Assembly (NCBI GenBank): GCA_002360635.1
Contig: DEQW01000003.1
Location: forward strand, 82,236-146,235
Source: Flavobacteriaceae bacterium UBA3356
GTDB taxonomy: Bacteria; Bacteroidota; Bacteroidia; Flavobacteriales; Flavobacteriaceae
Reading direction: 5' to 3'
Length of the DNA stretch: 64,000 nucleotides
A program made the translations under genes and the position numbers. Every line of letters begins with the position of its first letter. The first letter of the stretch is position 1. Below are positions 43,553 to 51,978 of this stretch, one piece after another. Under the pieces are notes generated by a model. The model made no database searches and was not told the DNA's origin. It saw only the letters and a list, made by a program, of their open reading frames with translations.

Positions 43553-43783
43553 ATGACATTACCCAAATATATTTTAGGAGATAACACAGATTATCCCACC
43601 GCTATTTTTGTTATCCATACGGAGTTTCCTCGTTTCATTATCAACTTGGAAGACGATGAGGTGGAATGGTTAGAAGAATTTGACAATCACGACCAAAAAG
43701 AATTGGAGTCTGAAACTGAAAATTACATAAAAGAAGCAACCGAATTTTACGACCGCGAAGTAGCCCGTTACGAAAATGATTGA
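43553..43783 (+). CDS. Small acidic conserved protein, unknown
   Basis: 76 residues, strongly acidic (NLEDDEVEWLEEFDNHDQKE), with the beginning TLPKYILGDNTDYPTAIFVI. Similar short proteins occur in Flavobacteriaceae without known role. Its stop overlaps the PAP2 start by 8 bases, implying coupled translation. Confidence 0.7.
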   Translation: MTLPKYILGDNTDYPTAIFVIHTEFPRFIINLEDDEVEWLEEFDNHDQKELESETENYIKEATEFYDREVARYEND

Positions 43784-44345
43784 GGAATTACTGAAATATG
43801 ATACCGAGCTTTTCCTATTCCTAAACAAACTGGGAAACACTTCTTGGGATGGTTTTTGGCTAATCGTTACCGAAAAATGGTCATCTATTCCTATATACGC
43901 GTTTCTATTATACCTCGTTTATAAACATTATGGGTTAAAAGGCACTTTGGTTGTTTTGGTAAGTGTAGCCTTGATGATTACTGCAACCGATCAATTAGCT
44001 AATTTATTCAAATATGGAATAAAACGTCCACGGCCTTGTCAAGTAGATACCTTGCAAGAAACCATGCGTTATGTAGCTGTACGTTGTGGTCGGTATGGAT
44101 ATTTTTCTGCCCACGCTGCCAGTTCGATGGCTGCGGCCGTTTTTTTAAGCTTATTATTGAAAAAGTGGTATCATTATTTACCCTTTCTATTATTGTTCTG
44201 GGCGGCCGTAGTTGCATACAGCAGAATTTACTTAGGCGTACACTATCCTTTGGACATTGTTACCGGAATGTTTTTTGGGGCTTTAATAGGATTTTTGTTC
44301 TACAAAGTACAACTTTGGGGACAACGTAGGTTTGTGAAAAATTAG
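43776..44345 (+). CDS. PAP2-family membrane phosphatase
   Basis: 189 residues with about six helices. The three phosphatase motifs are present: KYGIKRPRP (79-87), SAH (111-113; proteins of this family usually have PSGH), and SRIYLGVHYPLD (149-160) with the catalytic histidine at 156. Enzymes of this type dephosphorylate undecaprenyl pyrophosphate or other lipid phosphates at the periplasmic face. Translationally coupled to the small acidic protein. Confidence 0.9.
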   Translation: MIEELLKYDTELFLFLNKLGNTSWDGFWLIVTEKWSSIPIYAFLLYLVYKHYGLKGTLVVLVSVALMITATDQLANLFKYGIKRPRPCQVDTLQETMRYVAVRCGRYGYFSAHAASSMAAAVFLSLLLKKWYHYLPFLLLFWAAVVAYSRIYLGVHYPLDIVTGMFFGALIGFLFYKVQLWGQRRFVKN

Positions 44346-44420
44346 ATTCATAACAAACGTCACTGAGTAAATAGTCTAGAATGGAAAACAAAGGCTGAAA
44401 CGTAGGCCACTAAATGAATG

Positions 44421-44441
44421 GTCAAGAATGCAATTCTTGAC
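44421..44441. terminator. Hairpin between convergent PAP2 and GT39 genes
   Basis: Arms GTCAAGAAT and ATTCTTGAC with loop GCA. There is no clear T-run, so it is at best a weak bidirectional terminator. Confidence 0.4.
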
Positions 44442-44465
44442 TATTTGTATCGAAGTGTCGAAGTG

Positions 44466-46094
44466 TTACTTCTTCACCAAATACAAATCTCTATACAATC
44501 TATCACGGTGCGTACGACTGCCTGGAGCATTAGGATTCATATCGTAACGTGTGACTTTTTCAATAGAATAATCTTTAAACTTTTTTCTGAAAAAATCTTT
44601 ATCCGGTTCTGCCACGAGTACGCCGAAAGTAGTTTCAGAAGGTGTTTTAAATCGCTCGTCTTTTTTAAGCACTTCAATCGGTTTCCCGTATTCCCATATC
44701 ATTTCTGGGGTAAAGTATGTGAGTTCGTAGACCTTTAAATCGGTTTTTTCTTGCCAATCGTTCAGTTTGGCCAAACTTTTATATTCAGGATTAATCGTCA
44801 ATGTTTTTGCGAGCGGCATTCCAAAACAGATAATGGAAGCAATGAAAGCAATGGTTAAATAGAAAACCGCTTTTATTCTTTTCTTGTATAATTTCTGAAA
44901 TATTAAAAATCCAATAGTGAATAAAACAATTGAAAGTACGATGTACCAACCCCAATTGCCAGAAAGCGCATCAACACCTAAAAACAAATACCCACCTATT
45001 GGGAAAACTAGACCGATAGTAGCGATTAACCCGAAGTTAAAATATACAGGAACCGTTTCTCGTTTATCTGTGATTTCAGAAAATCTTCGGAAGAGATATT
45101 CAATATAAAACCCTGTATTCAATGCCAACGGAATCAACACAGGAAGTAAATAGCGTGATTTCTTTTCAGGAATGATAGAAAGCAATACAACCGAAACCAT
45201 CGTCCATAAAAAAGTAAATAAATACGCCTTTTTATTGAACACGCGGTTTTTTAAATAAGGGTAAAGCAACCCAACAAATGCGGGAATCGTCCAAACACCG
45301 CTTTGTGTAAAAAAACTCCAATAGTAATAAAACGGACGCACGTTATAGCTGGTCCAATTTGAGGTTTCTTTTTGGGTGATTTCAGCTACATCTTGCGTAT
45401 CAAAAGTATAAGTGTACCAATGCCACCAACCTGAAACAAGTAGTGCAACTACTAAAAAGGTAAGCAGTGGCAGTAATCGTGATTTAAAGTTCTGGTATTT
45501 GTAAACAATTCTGAAGGAAATTAAAAAAGGTAAAAACAATGCATACAACGACACAGGCCCTTTACTCATAAATGAAAACCCAAAAAATAAAGCAGCGATT
45601 ACTGCATGCATATATTTTTGCTTTTCCGAAGTAAAGAAGAGGTACAAGTAATAAATACAGACCATCATAAACCCGTGGGTGAAAATATCCCATTGCCCAT
45701 TCCGCCCAGCAAAGATGATATAAAATGAAGTAGCCATAATTAGAGACGAAATAAAGGAATACGTTCTGCTACGGGTAAATTTTAACGCTAATTTATACGA
45801 AAACACTATTAAAACAACTGTAATCAAGGCAGCTGGAAGCCGAAGGGCAGTCAAGCTTTTTAATCCAAAAATCGCAGCCGATATTGCTGTAAGCCAAGTA
45901 GGCAAGGGTGGCTTTTGGTAGCGTGGTTCACCATTTAAAGTAGTGAGAAGCCAATTGCCATCGTGAAGCATTTCACGGGCAGTAGTGAAATTTCGGGCTT
46001 CCATAATGTTCACGAAAATAGCATCAAGGTTTACAAAGAATATAGCAATGCAAACGAGTATGAGTATGGTGATATGTATTTTTTTAACCTTCAA
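44466..46094 (-). CDS. GT39 / ArnT-like glycosyltransferase
   Basis: 542 residues from TTG at 46094, which overlaps the stop of the LAB_N gene by 11 bases; a longer frame to 46193 would lie inside that gene. About 11-13 membrane helices. The first periplasmic loop EARNFTTAREMLHDGNW and the following GEPRYQKPPLPTWL carry the acidic and aromatic residues typical of PMT/ArnT enzymes, which move a sugar from polyprenyl phosphate to an acceptor such as lipid A. The C-terminal soluble part (~430-542) is less conserved. Third gene of the trio. Confidence 0.85.
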   Translation of the reverse strand: MKVKKIHITILILVCIAIFFVNLDAIFVNIMEARNFTTAREMLHDGNWLLTTLNGEPRYQKPPLPTWLTAISAAIFGLKSLTALRLPAALITVVLIVFSYKLALKFTRSRTYSFISSLIMATSFYIIFAGRNGQWDIFTHGFMMVCIYYLYLFFTSEKQKYMHAVIAALFFGFSFMSKGPVSLYALFLPFLISFRIVYKYQNFKSRLLPLLTFLVVALLVSGWWHWYTYTFDTQDVAEITQKETSNWTSYNVRPFYYYWSFFTQSGVWTIPAFVGLLYPYLKNRVFNKKAYLFTFLWTMVSVVLLSIIPEKKSRYLLPVLIPLALNTGFYIEYLFRRFSEITDKRETVPVYFNFGLIATIGLVFPIGGYLFLGVDALSGNWGWYIVLSIVLFTIGFLIFQKLYKKRIKAVFYLTIAFIASIICFGMPLAKTLTINPEYKSLAKLNDWQEKTDLKVYELTYFTPEMIWEYGKPIEVLKKDERFKTPSETTFGVLVAEPDKDFFRKKFKDYSIEKVTRYDMNPNAPGSRTHRDRLYRDLYLVKK

Positions 46095-46716
46095 ATCGAC
46101 GTTGCTTTTTCCAGATAAAAATATTTCGAATGTAAATAACCAACCCGGCAATATGACCAATAAACAATACCGGATCTTCCCTAAAAATTGCATAGGTTAA
46201 TATCAGTGAAGCCCCGACCACACTCATACGCCAAAATCCGACAGGCAATTGTGAGGTTTTTGTTTTTTCAGAATAGATCCATTGATAGATAAAACGTAAT
46301 GTAAAAATCAATTGAGAAAATATACCTAACAGTAACAACCAAAGTGGGATTTCTTCGTTGTTGAATAGTTGGTTGAGGTCGTATTCACCATTGTTATAGG
46401 CATAAACCACGATAAAAATTGGGAAGGCGAGTAAAAACAATTGAAACCACTTGGGCGATTTTTGCCATTCACCTTGTAAATGCAAATTTCGGATATAAAT
46501 GAAATAGGTAAGCGATTGCCCTAACATGATAGCAAAATCATCCCGTAAATAACCATAAACAAACAGCAGAAAGGAAGCTAATAAACTTAGTTTCCAAAAT
46601 AGGGAAGGGGTAATGACGCGCTTGCTTTTTTCTGAAAGAATCCATTGCACCAGCAAACGACCCGAAAAAAGTGCTTGTGCCAAAAAACCAATGCCGTAAA
46701 TAAGCCAATTGCTCAT
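46084..46716 (-). CDS. Lipid-A-disaccharide synthase N-terminal (LAB_N) membrane protein
   Basis: 210 residues, six helices arranged as two similar LAB_N halves: GFLAQALFSGRLLVQWILSE ... and IFSQLIFTLRFIYQWIYSEK, each followed by a KRVITPSLFWKLSLL-type segment (second: QLPVGFWRMSVVGA). Such proteins occur with lipid A or glycolipid glycosyltransferases; the biochemical role is not settled. It starts in the last bases of the GT2 gene (4-base overlap), so the genes are coupled. Confidence 0.85.
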   Translation of the reverse strand: MSNWLIYGIGFLAQALFSGRLLVQWILSEKSKRVITPSLFWKLSLLASFLLFVYGYLRDDFAIMLGQSLTYFIYIRNLHLQGEWQKSPKWFQLFLLAFPIFIVVYAYNNGEYDLNQLFNNEEIPLWLLLLGIFSQLIFTLRFIYQWIYSEKTKTSQLPVGFWRMSVVGASLILTYAIFREDPVLFIGHIAGLVIYIRNIFIWKKQRRFEG

Positions 46717-47423
46717 CCTTTGCTTTTTACTTGGTAATTAATGTACTTTTTTTTCATCCATAAATAGGCAAAACAATCCATTAATGGGCCAATTAAACGA
46801 TTCCAAACCCCAAATTTAGCAGTTCCTGCCATTCTTGGAAAATGCTGTACTGGTATTTGTATAATTTTTCCATTTTGCAATAAAATCATAGCTGGTAAAA
46901 AACGATGTAACCCTTTAAACATGGGGATACGTTTTGCATAATCACTTTTGATAACTTTAAGGGGGCAACCTGTATCATCCATACCATCCTTGGTAAAAGT
47001 ACGCCGAATACCGTTGGCTATTTTTGAAGACATGTTTTTTACAAACGTATCTTTTCTATCGGCTCGAACACCAGTTACCAAATCATATTCGCCAATATGT
47101 TGTAGTAATAAGTTAAAATCTTCAGGGGCAGTTTGTAGGTCAGAGTCAATATATCCTAACAAAGGTGTTTCTACATAATCAAACCCAGCTTTAATTGCAG
47201 CGCTCAAACCACGGTTTTCCTCAAATAATATATAGTTGAAAGCTTCATTTCGTTGGCATATGGCTTCGATTAATTCTTGACTCTTATCAGAAGACCCATC
47301 GTTGACCAATAGAATAGCCGTCTTTTTTGTTGCTATTTTGGTGTAGGCAAGCAGTTCTTTTTCAACCCGTTCCAGATTATCTTCTTCATTGTACACTGGG
47401 ACAATTATGGTGAATTCGTACAT
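46713..47423 (-). CDS. Family 2 glycosyltransferase (DPM1/ArnC-like)
   Basis: 236 residues, GT-A fold: TIIVPVYNEEDNLERVEKEL, VNDGSSDKSQELIE, GYIDSDLQTAPEDF (DxD), MDDTGCPLKVIKSDYAKRI, and the family-typical HFPRMAGTAKFG. It resembles enzymes that make polyprenyl-phosphate sugars. It has no C-terminal membrane helices, unlike ArnC. It would produce the donor for the GT39 enzyme two genes downstream (inference). Confidence 0.9.
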   Translation of the reverse strand: MYEFTIIVPVYNEEDNLERVEKELLAYTKIATKKTAILLVNDGSSDKSQELIEAICQRNEAFNYILFEENRGLSAAIKAGFDYVETPLLGYIDSDLQTAPEDFNLLLQHIGEYDLVTGVRADRKDTFVKNMSSKIANGIRRTFTKDGMDDTGCPLKVIKSDYAKRIPMFKGLHRFLPAMILLQNGKIIQIPVQHFPRMAGTAKFGVWNRLIGPLMDCFAYLWMKKKYINYQVKSKG

Positions 47424-47446
47424 AGAAATTTATTAGTTTATCTGTG

Positions 47447-47454
47447 CAAAAGTA
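47447..47454 (-). promoter_or_regulatory. -7 promoter element of the glycosyltransferase trio
   Basis: Minus-strand TACTTTTG matches TAnnTTTG, 23 bases upstream of the GT2 start. Confidence 0.55.
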
Positions 47455-47521
47455 TTTCTTTTTTAATGAATAATTCAGAAACATAAAAAAAGCTGTTACT
47501 TTGTAATTGGAAAATTAACAC

Positions 47522-48469
47522 ATGAAGATACTCGTTACAGGCGCAGCAGGGTTTATAGGTTCACACACTTCGGAAAGATTAGCCGAAATGGGACACGAAG
47601 TAATTGGGATTGATAATTTCTCTCCGTATTATAATATTGAATTGAAAGAACTGAATGCTAAAACACTTTCAGAAAAAGGGATTAATATATTACGAATTGA
47701 TCTTAGAACCGATAATTTAATTGAAACACTTCCTGAAGATTTAGACTATATCTTTCATTTTTCCGCACATCCGGGTATTTCGAATACTTCAACGTTTGAA
47801 GATTACTTTTCAAACAACATTCTTGCTACCAAAAACTTGCTTGATTTTGCACTTCAGTGTAAAAAAACACCTTTTATTGTAAATATTGGTACTTCTTCCA
47901 TTTATGGTTTGGAAGCCACTTTTCCAGAAAATGTCGCTCCAAAGCCTGCTTCTTGGTATGGGGTAACCAAACTGGCTGCCGAGCAATTGGTGTTGGCAAA
48001 ATCACGGGAAGGAAAGTTGCAATCTACCTCGTTACGTTTGTATTCAGTGTATGGTCCCCGTGAACGTCCCGATAAGCTTTATACCCGCTTGATTGATTGT
48101 GGATTGAACAATAAACCGTTTCCACTTTATAACGGCAGTGAGAAGCACTTACGCAGCTTTACGTATGTACGGGATATTGTAGATGGTATTGTAAGTGTTA
48201 TTGGGAAAGAAAGTACAGTAAACGGCGAAATATTCAATTTAGGAACTGAAGAAGAAAGCACCACCGCCACAGGAATTGCTACGGTTGAAGGTTTGTTGGA
48301 TACTAAAATTAAAATTTCAGCTAAGCCACCGCGTGCCGGTGATCAATCAAGAACAAAAGCCAATATTGATAAAGCTAGAAAACTATTGGATTATAATCCT
48401 ACAACGACTTTAGAAGAAGGGTTGAAGGCACAAATAGAATGGTTCAGAGAAAGTTTTATTAAAAAATAA
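47522..48469 (+). CDS. NAD-dependent sugar-nucleotide epimerase/dehydratase
   Basis: 315 residues. NAD loop GAAGFIGSHTSERL; catalytic TSS and YxxxK (SWYGVTKLAAEQL); RLYSVYGPRERPDK and AGDQSRTKANIDKARKLLDY at the end. It is similar to UDP-glucuronate/UDP-glucose 4-epimerases; the substrate cannot be set. Divergent from the glycosyltransferase trio, and its end nearly touches meaB (one base), convergent. Confidence 0.9.
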   Translation: MKILVTGAAGFIGSHTSERLAEMGHEVIGIDNFSPYYNIELKELNAKTLSEKGINILRIDLRTDNLIETLPEDLDYIFHFSAHPGISNTSTFEDYFSNNILATKNLLDFALQCKKTPFIVNIGTSSIYGLEATFPENVAPKPASWYGVTKLAAEQLVLAKSREGKLQSTSLRLYSVYGPRERPDKLYTRLIDCGLNNKPFPLYNGSEKHLRSFTYVRDIVDGIVSVIGKESTVNGEIFNLGTEEESTTATGIATVEGLLDTKIKISAKPPRAGDQSRTKANIDKARKLLDYNPTTTLEEGLKAQIEWFRESFIKK

Positions 48470-48470
48470 A

Positions 48471-49547
48471 CTACCCTTTCAAACGTAATAAATAAGCAGC
48501 AGCTTCAAATGGTGAGGTTTTATTGGCTTCAATGAGAGCTAATTGCTTTTCTAGTTCCTCTTTAACTTTCGGATTGTTATAAAAATCTCTTTTCAATGTA
48601 TTTTCTATAGTTTGCAACAGCCAAAATTTATTTTGTTCGGTTCGTTTATGTTGAAAATAACCGTTCTTATTTGTTGACTCCAGATAATCTTCAATTAGTT
48701 GCCACACTTTATCAATGCCTTTATTTTCAATAGCTGAACACGTCAATGTTTTGGGTTTCCAGCCACTTTCTTTGGGTGGGTAAAGATGTAAAGCTCTATT
48801 GAATTCCGTTTTGGCTAATTTGGCAGCTTTTATATTTTCACCATCAGCTTTGTTTATTACGATGGCATCTGCCATTTCCATAATACCACGTTTTATACCC
48901 TGCAGTTCATCTCCAGCGCCGGCTAATTTCAGCAATAAAAAGAAATCGGTCATCGAATGTACGGCGGTTTCACTTTGCCCCACGCCCACGGTTTCTATAA
49001 TAATAATGTTATAACCGGCTGCTTCGCATAAAATAATAGCTTCTCGAGTTTTCTGAGCCACACCACCTAAGGAATCCCCACTAGCGGAAGGTCTAATAAA
49101 CGCATTAGGGTCTTTCACTAGCTCTTCCATCCTAGTTTTGTCGCCTAAAATACTGCCTTTGCTCAATGAGCTACTGGGGTCTACCGTGAGTACAGCTACT
49201 TTATTCTTTTTTGAAGTCAGTAGTTTTCCAAAACTTTCAATGAAGGTACTCTTTCCAACACCGGGTACGCCGGTAACCCCAATTCGTATCGATTTGTTAG
49301 CGTGTGGCAAGCAAGCCTCTATAATTTGACGACCTTGCTTTTGATGTTTTTCTGCGGTACTTTCTATTCGAGTTAGCGCTCGGCTTAAATGGGTTTTATT
49401 ACCAGATAAAAGCCCTTCGATAATTACTTCGGTAGAAGGGGTTTTATTCTTTTTTAAGCGTTCAGAGGCAAGTGGGTTTAGTCGGGTAGGTTGATCTACC
49501 CCTTCTTTTTCTGAAAGTGCTTTACTGTTTTTTTGCTTTTTTGCCAT
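48471..49547 (-). CDS. meaB: Methylmalonyl-CoA mutase-associated GTPase MeaB
   Basis: 358 residues. P-loop GVTGVPGVGKSTFIE, GDKTRMEELVKDPNAFIRPS, IETVGVGQSETAVHSM, and VINKADGEN identify the MeaB/ArgK family; a lysine-rich N-terminal extension of ~45 residues and a helical C-terminal dimerisation arm are present. MeaB guards B12 loading and integrity of methylmalonyl-CoA mutase. The mutase genes mutA/mutB are not beside it here; the fused IcmF at 12227 already has its own such domain. Confidence 0.93.
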   Translation of the reverse strand: MAKKQKNSKALSEKEGVDQPTRLNPLASERLKKNKTPSTEVIIEGLLSGNKTHLSRALTRIESTAEKHQKQGRQIIEACLPHANKSIRIGVTGVPGVGKSTFIESFGKLLTSKKNKVAVLTVDPSSSLSKGSILGDKTRMEELVKDPNAFIRPSASGDSLGGVAQKTREAIILCEAAGYNIIIIETVGVGQSETAVHSMTDFFLLLKLAGAGDELQGIKRGIMEMADAIVINKADGENIKAAKLAKTEFNRALHLYPPKESGWKPKTLTCSAIENKGIDKVWQLIEDYLESTNKNGYFQHKRTEQNKFWLLQTIENTLKRDFYNNPKVKEELEKQLALIEANKTSPFEAAAYLLRLKG

Positions 49548-49637
49548 TGCTGAAATTTATGACAATTTTATGAATATCGGTTTTAAAAAGCCACGAAACC
49601 ATAGTATATTGATTATTATTAAATAAAAAAAATAAAA

Positions 49638-50069
49638 ATGAAAACATTATACAAAGCTACTTCAATAGCTAAAGGAGCAAGAAAAGGACACGTAAAAACC
49701 GAAGATGGGCCTATCGATTTGAACCTTTCGGTGCCTAAATCTATGGGCGGTGATGGAGGTGATGGTGCCAACCCAGAACAGTTATTTGGTTGTGCTTACG
49801 CAGCGTGTTTTGGAAGTGCCATTGAAGCAATCGCTGAAAAAAAGAAAATAGATGTAAATACAGAAGAAATTTCTGTTACTGCTACTATAGGTATAGGGAC
49901 TACCGAAAAAGGAAACCTTCAATTAGATGCCACTTTAGACTGTTACATTCCAGGAGTGGATGTAAAAACAGGTGAAGACTTGGTTAATAAAGCACATGAA
50001 ATCTGTCCTTTTTCAAGAGCTACGCGAGATAACATTACTGTAAACCTTAACTTAATGTTAGACGAATAA
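49638..50069 (+). CDS. ohr: Organic hydroperoxide resistance protein (Ohr)
   Basis: 143 residues. Ohr-type OsmC fold with reactive C57 (in GCAYAACFGSAIEAIA) and resolving C123 (in EICPFSRATR). MKTLYKATSIAKGARKGHVK is the usual start. It reduces fatty acid and other organic hydroperoxides using lipoyl thiols. No MarR-type regulator OhrR is next to it. Followed by a terminator. Confidence 0.93.
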   Translation: MKTLYKATSIAKGARKGHVKTEDGPIDLNLSVPKSMGGDGGDGANPEQLFGCAYAACFGSAIEAIAEKKKIDVNTEEISVTATIGIGTTEKGNLQLDATLDCYIPGVDVKTGEDLVNKAHEICPFSRATRDNITVNLNLMLDE

Positions 50070-50085
50070 AATAAAACCCAACAAT

Positions 50086-50122
50086 AAAAAAATCCCTTTT
50101 CGATCGAAAAGGGATTTTTTTT
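50086..50122. terminator. Bidirectional terminator after ohr
   Basis: Arms AATCCCTTTTCG (50091-50102) and CGAAAAGGGATT (50105-50116), A-run left and T-run right, between convergent genes. Confidence 0.9.
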
Positions 50123-50134
50123 ATAAAATTATAT

Positions 50135-50698
50135 CTATATGGCTTTCAAGGGAATGACTCTTCCTTTGTCGTCATCGTCTTTTTTATTATCGTTTTTTTT
50201 TGAATCTTCTTCTACCTTTGGGGTTGCTTCAGCTTTTTTAGGCTCTTCAGAAAAATGAGTTTCTTTATGTTGCTCGGCTTGCTTGATATACCATTGCAAT
50301 TGTTTTTTCTGTTTTTCCAACAGCGCCAAGATGCCTTCTGGCAACTCTTTTCGCTCTAATAATAAATCATATCGCTTAATATTGTTTAAATCCCTAGCAA
50401 TACATTGATTAAGTATAACAGTCATATTAAACTTTTCTAAAGCTTCTTTTATTTCTTGCCAAGTACGATCAATATTGCCTTTTTCTGAATCTTCCTTAAG
50501 GGGTTCAATACCTCGTGAGTGTAGTTCATTAGAAATATCATGGCTCATCCGGTTTCGTTCCGTGGCCATATAGTTCAAAAATCGTTTTAAATGGGTAGCA
50601 TTAGCGTCTTGCGCTGCATTGTAATACAGCTTTTCAGCTTCAAAACTTGCAACCAATAATCGATTTAATTTATTAAAGTCAGCGTATTTCTTCTTCAT
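50135..50698 (-). CDS. DUF2383/PA2169-like four-helix-bundle protein with charged tail
   Basis: 187 residues. Residues 1-145 are helical and ferritin-like in pattern (FNKLNRLLVASFEAEKLYYNAA; RFLNYMATERNRMSHDISNEL; CIARDLNNIKRYDLLLE), as in the PA2169/DUF2383 family. A low-complexity Lys/Glu/Asp tail follows (KKAEATPKVEEDSKKNDN). Such proteins are often stress-associated. Assignment is moderate. Confidence 0.7.
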   Translation of the reverse strand: MKKKYADFNKLNRLLVASFEAEKLYYNAAQDANATHLKRFLNYMATERNRMSHDISNELHSRGIEPLKEDSEKGNIDRTWQEIKEALEKFNMTVILNQCIARDLNNIKRYDLLLERKELPEGILALLEKQKKQLQWYIKQAEQHKETHFSEEPKKAEATPKVEEDSKKNDNKKDDDDKGRVIPLKAI

Positions 50699-50714
50699 AT
50701 ACAGTGATTTATAC

Positions 50715-50722
50715 CAAATTTA
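50715..50722 (-). promoter_or_regulatory. -7 promoter element of the 50135-50698 gene
   Basis: Minus-strand TAAATTTG matches TAnnTTTG, just upstream of 50698. Confidence 0.5.
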
Positions 50723-50846
50723 CTATAAAAGCATCAATTTTACAGGTAAATTTATGTATAAATTAAGCTAAAATATGTTAAGATTTGCAACACTAAGATA
50801 AATGTGTCGTCTTTAAACTGAACAGCAACCAAAAAAACCATCAAAC

Positions 50847-51392
50847 TTGTCCAATTCATTACTTGTTGAGCAATGTAAACAGCATAATCGCAAAGCACAA
50901 TTAGCGCTTTATAAAAAATATTGCGATGGGATGTTTATCATAGCACAACGGTATATGCGAGATGCAGCAGCGGCAGAAGACGCTATGCAAGAAGCGTTTA
51001 TAAAAGCGTTTCAAAAACTAGAGCAATTTAAAGGGGACGTCACCTTTGGTGCTTGGTTAAAACGGATTGTCATCAATACTTGCTTAGATACCATAAAAGC
51101 AAGAAAATTGGAAGTACAATCCTTACAAGAGGAAACATTGCATATTGTACAAGAAAACGATGATTGGAACGTACCGGACCAAACAACAATAGAGGAAGTA
51201 AAAGAAGCAATAGCATCGCTAAACGAAAACCATAGAATCGTAGTGCAATTATATTTAATGGAGGGATATGACCATCAAGAAATTTCTGAAATATTAAATA
51301 TTACAGAAAGTGCATCCCGAACCAATTTGCACCGAGGAAAAAAAGAATTACAAAAACACTTAAAACATTTGCAGTATGGCACAGGATATTAG
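50847..51392 (+). CDS. ECF RNA polymerase sigma factor, TTG start
   Basis: 181 residues. Region 2 (HNRKAQLALYKKYCDGMFIIAQRYMRDAAAAEDAMQEAFIKAF) and region 4 (IASLNENHRIVVQLYLMEGYDHQEISEILNITESASRTNLHRGK) are clear. TTG at 50847 gives the usual N-terminus (SNSLLVEQCKQH); no ATG lies suitably close. It overlaps the next gene by 17 bases. With the membrane protein and the exported protein downstream it forms a sigma/anti-sigma/target locus. Confidence 0.92.
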   Translation: MSNSLLVEQCKQHNRKAQLALYKKYCDGMFIIAQRYMRDAAAAEDAMQEAFIKAFQKLEQFKGDVTFGAWLKRIVINTCLDTIKARKLEVQSLQEETLHIVQENDDWNVPDQTTIEEVKEAIASLNENHRIVVQLYLMEGYDHQEISEILNITESASRTNLHRGKKELQKHLKHLQYGTGY

Positions 51393-51978
51393 AAAAATGT
51401 TTGAAAATAATCCAAAGGAGAATACCAAAGCTCCTCAAGGACATCAAACTCGTTTTGAAGCGAAATTAAATGAAACGTTTGGAAATTCCGAAGTAAAAGA
51501 AAACCAAGGAACCAATTTATTTATGTGGCTTAAAGTAGCCGCCATTGCTATCGTTTTACTGTCAGTAGGAGTTTTTGGCTACCAACAGCTCTCCAAAGAG
51601 AACCCTGTTGAGGTAGTTGAGGTTCCTAAGCAAAATACCGAAGCCAATAGCAATGTAGCAAAAATAACATTGGGCGATCTTTCGCCAGATCTTAAAAAGG
51701 TTGAAAACTATTATTTAACAGGAATTAATGTACAATTAGCTTCACTTAAAATTAAAGATGAAAATAAAGAGCTGATCGATGGGTATATGCAGCAATTAAG
51801 CGAATTAGATAAAGAATACCAACGTCTTACACTAGACCTTAATGAAGCTGGTCCTACCGAAGCGACCATTACTGCATTGATCGATAATTTGCAATTACGT
51901 TTGGAATTGCTGTTCAAACTTAAAAACAAATTAAAAGAACTAAAAAATCAAGAAGATGAAACCACAAATATTATTTAA
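51376..51978 (+). CDS. Probable anti-sigma factor, single membrane helix
   Basis: 200 residues: a cytoplasmic N-terminal ~50 residues (HQTRFEAKLNETFG), one membrane helix (LFMWLKVAAIAIVLLSVGVFGY), and a periplasmic coiled-coil part (LIDNLQLRLELLFKLKNKLKELKN). No zinc-binding HxxxCxxC motif. The role as anti-sigma is inferred from overlap with the sigma gene and topology. Its end overlaps the next gene by 23 bases. Confidence 0.7.
   Translation: MAQDIRKMFENNPKENTKAPQGHQTRFEAKLNETFGNSEVKENQGTNLFMWLKVAAIAIVLLSVGVFGYQQLSKENPVEVVEVPKQNTEANSNVAKITLGDLSPDLKKVENYYLTGINVQLASLKIKDENKELIDGYMQQLSELDKEYQRLTLDLNEAGPTEATITALIDNLQLRLELLFKLKNKLKELKNQEDETTNII

Noticed and set aside
46095..46193. N-terminal extension of the GT39 gene
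   Set aside because: It lies entirely inside the LAB_N coding sequence and reads as an out-of-frame translation; TTG at 46094 fits the family start.
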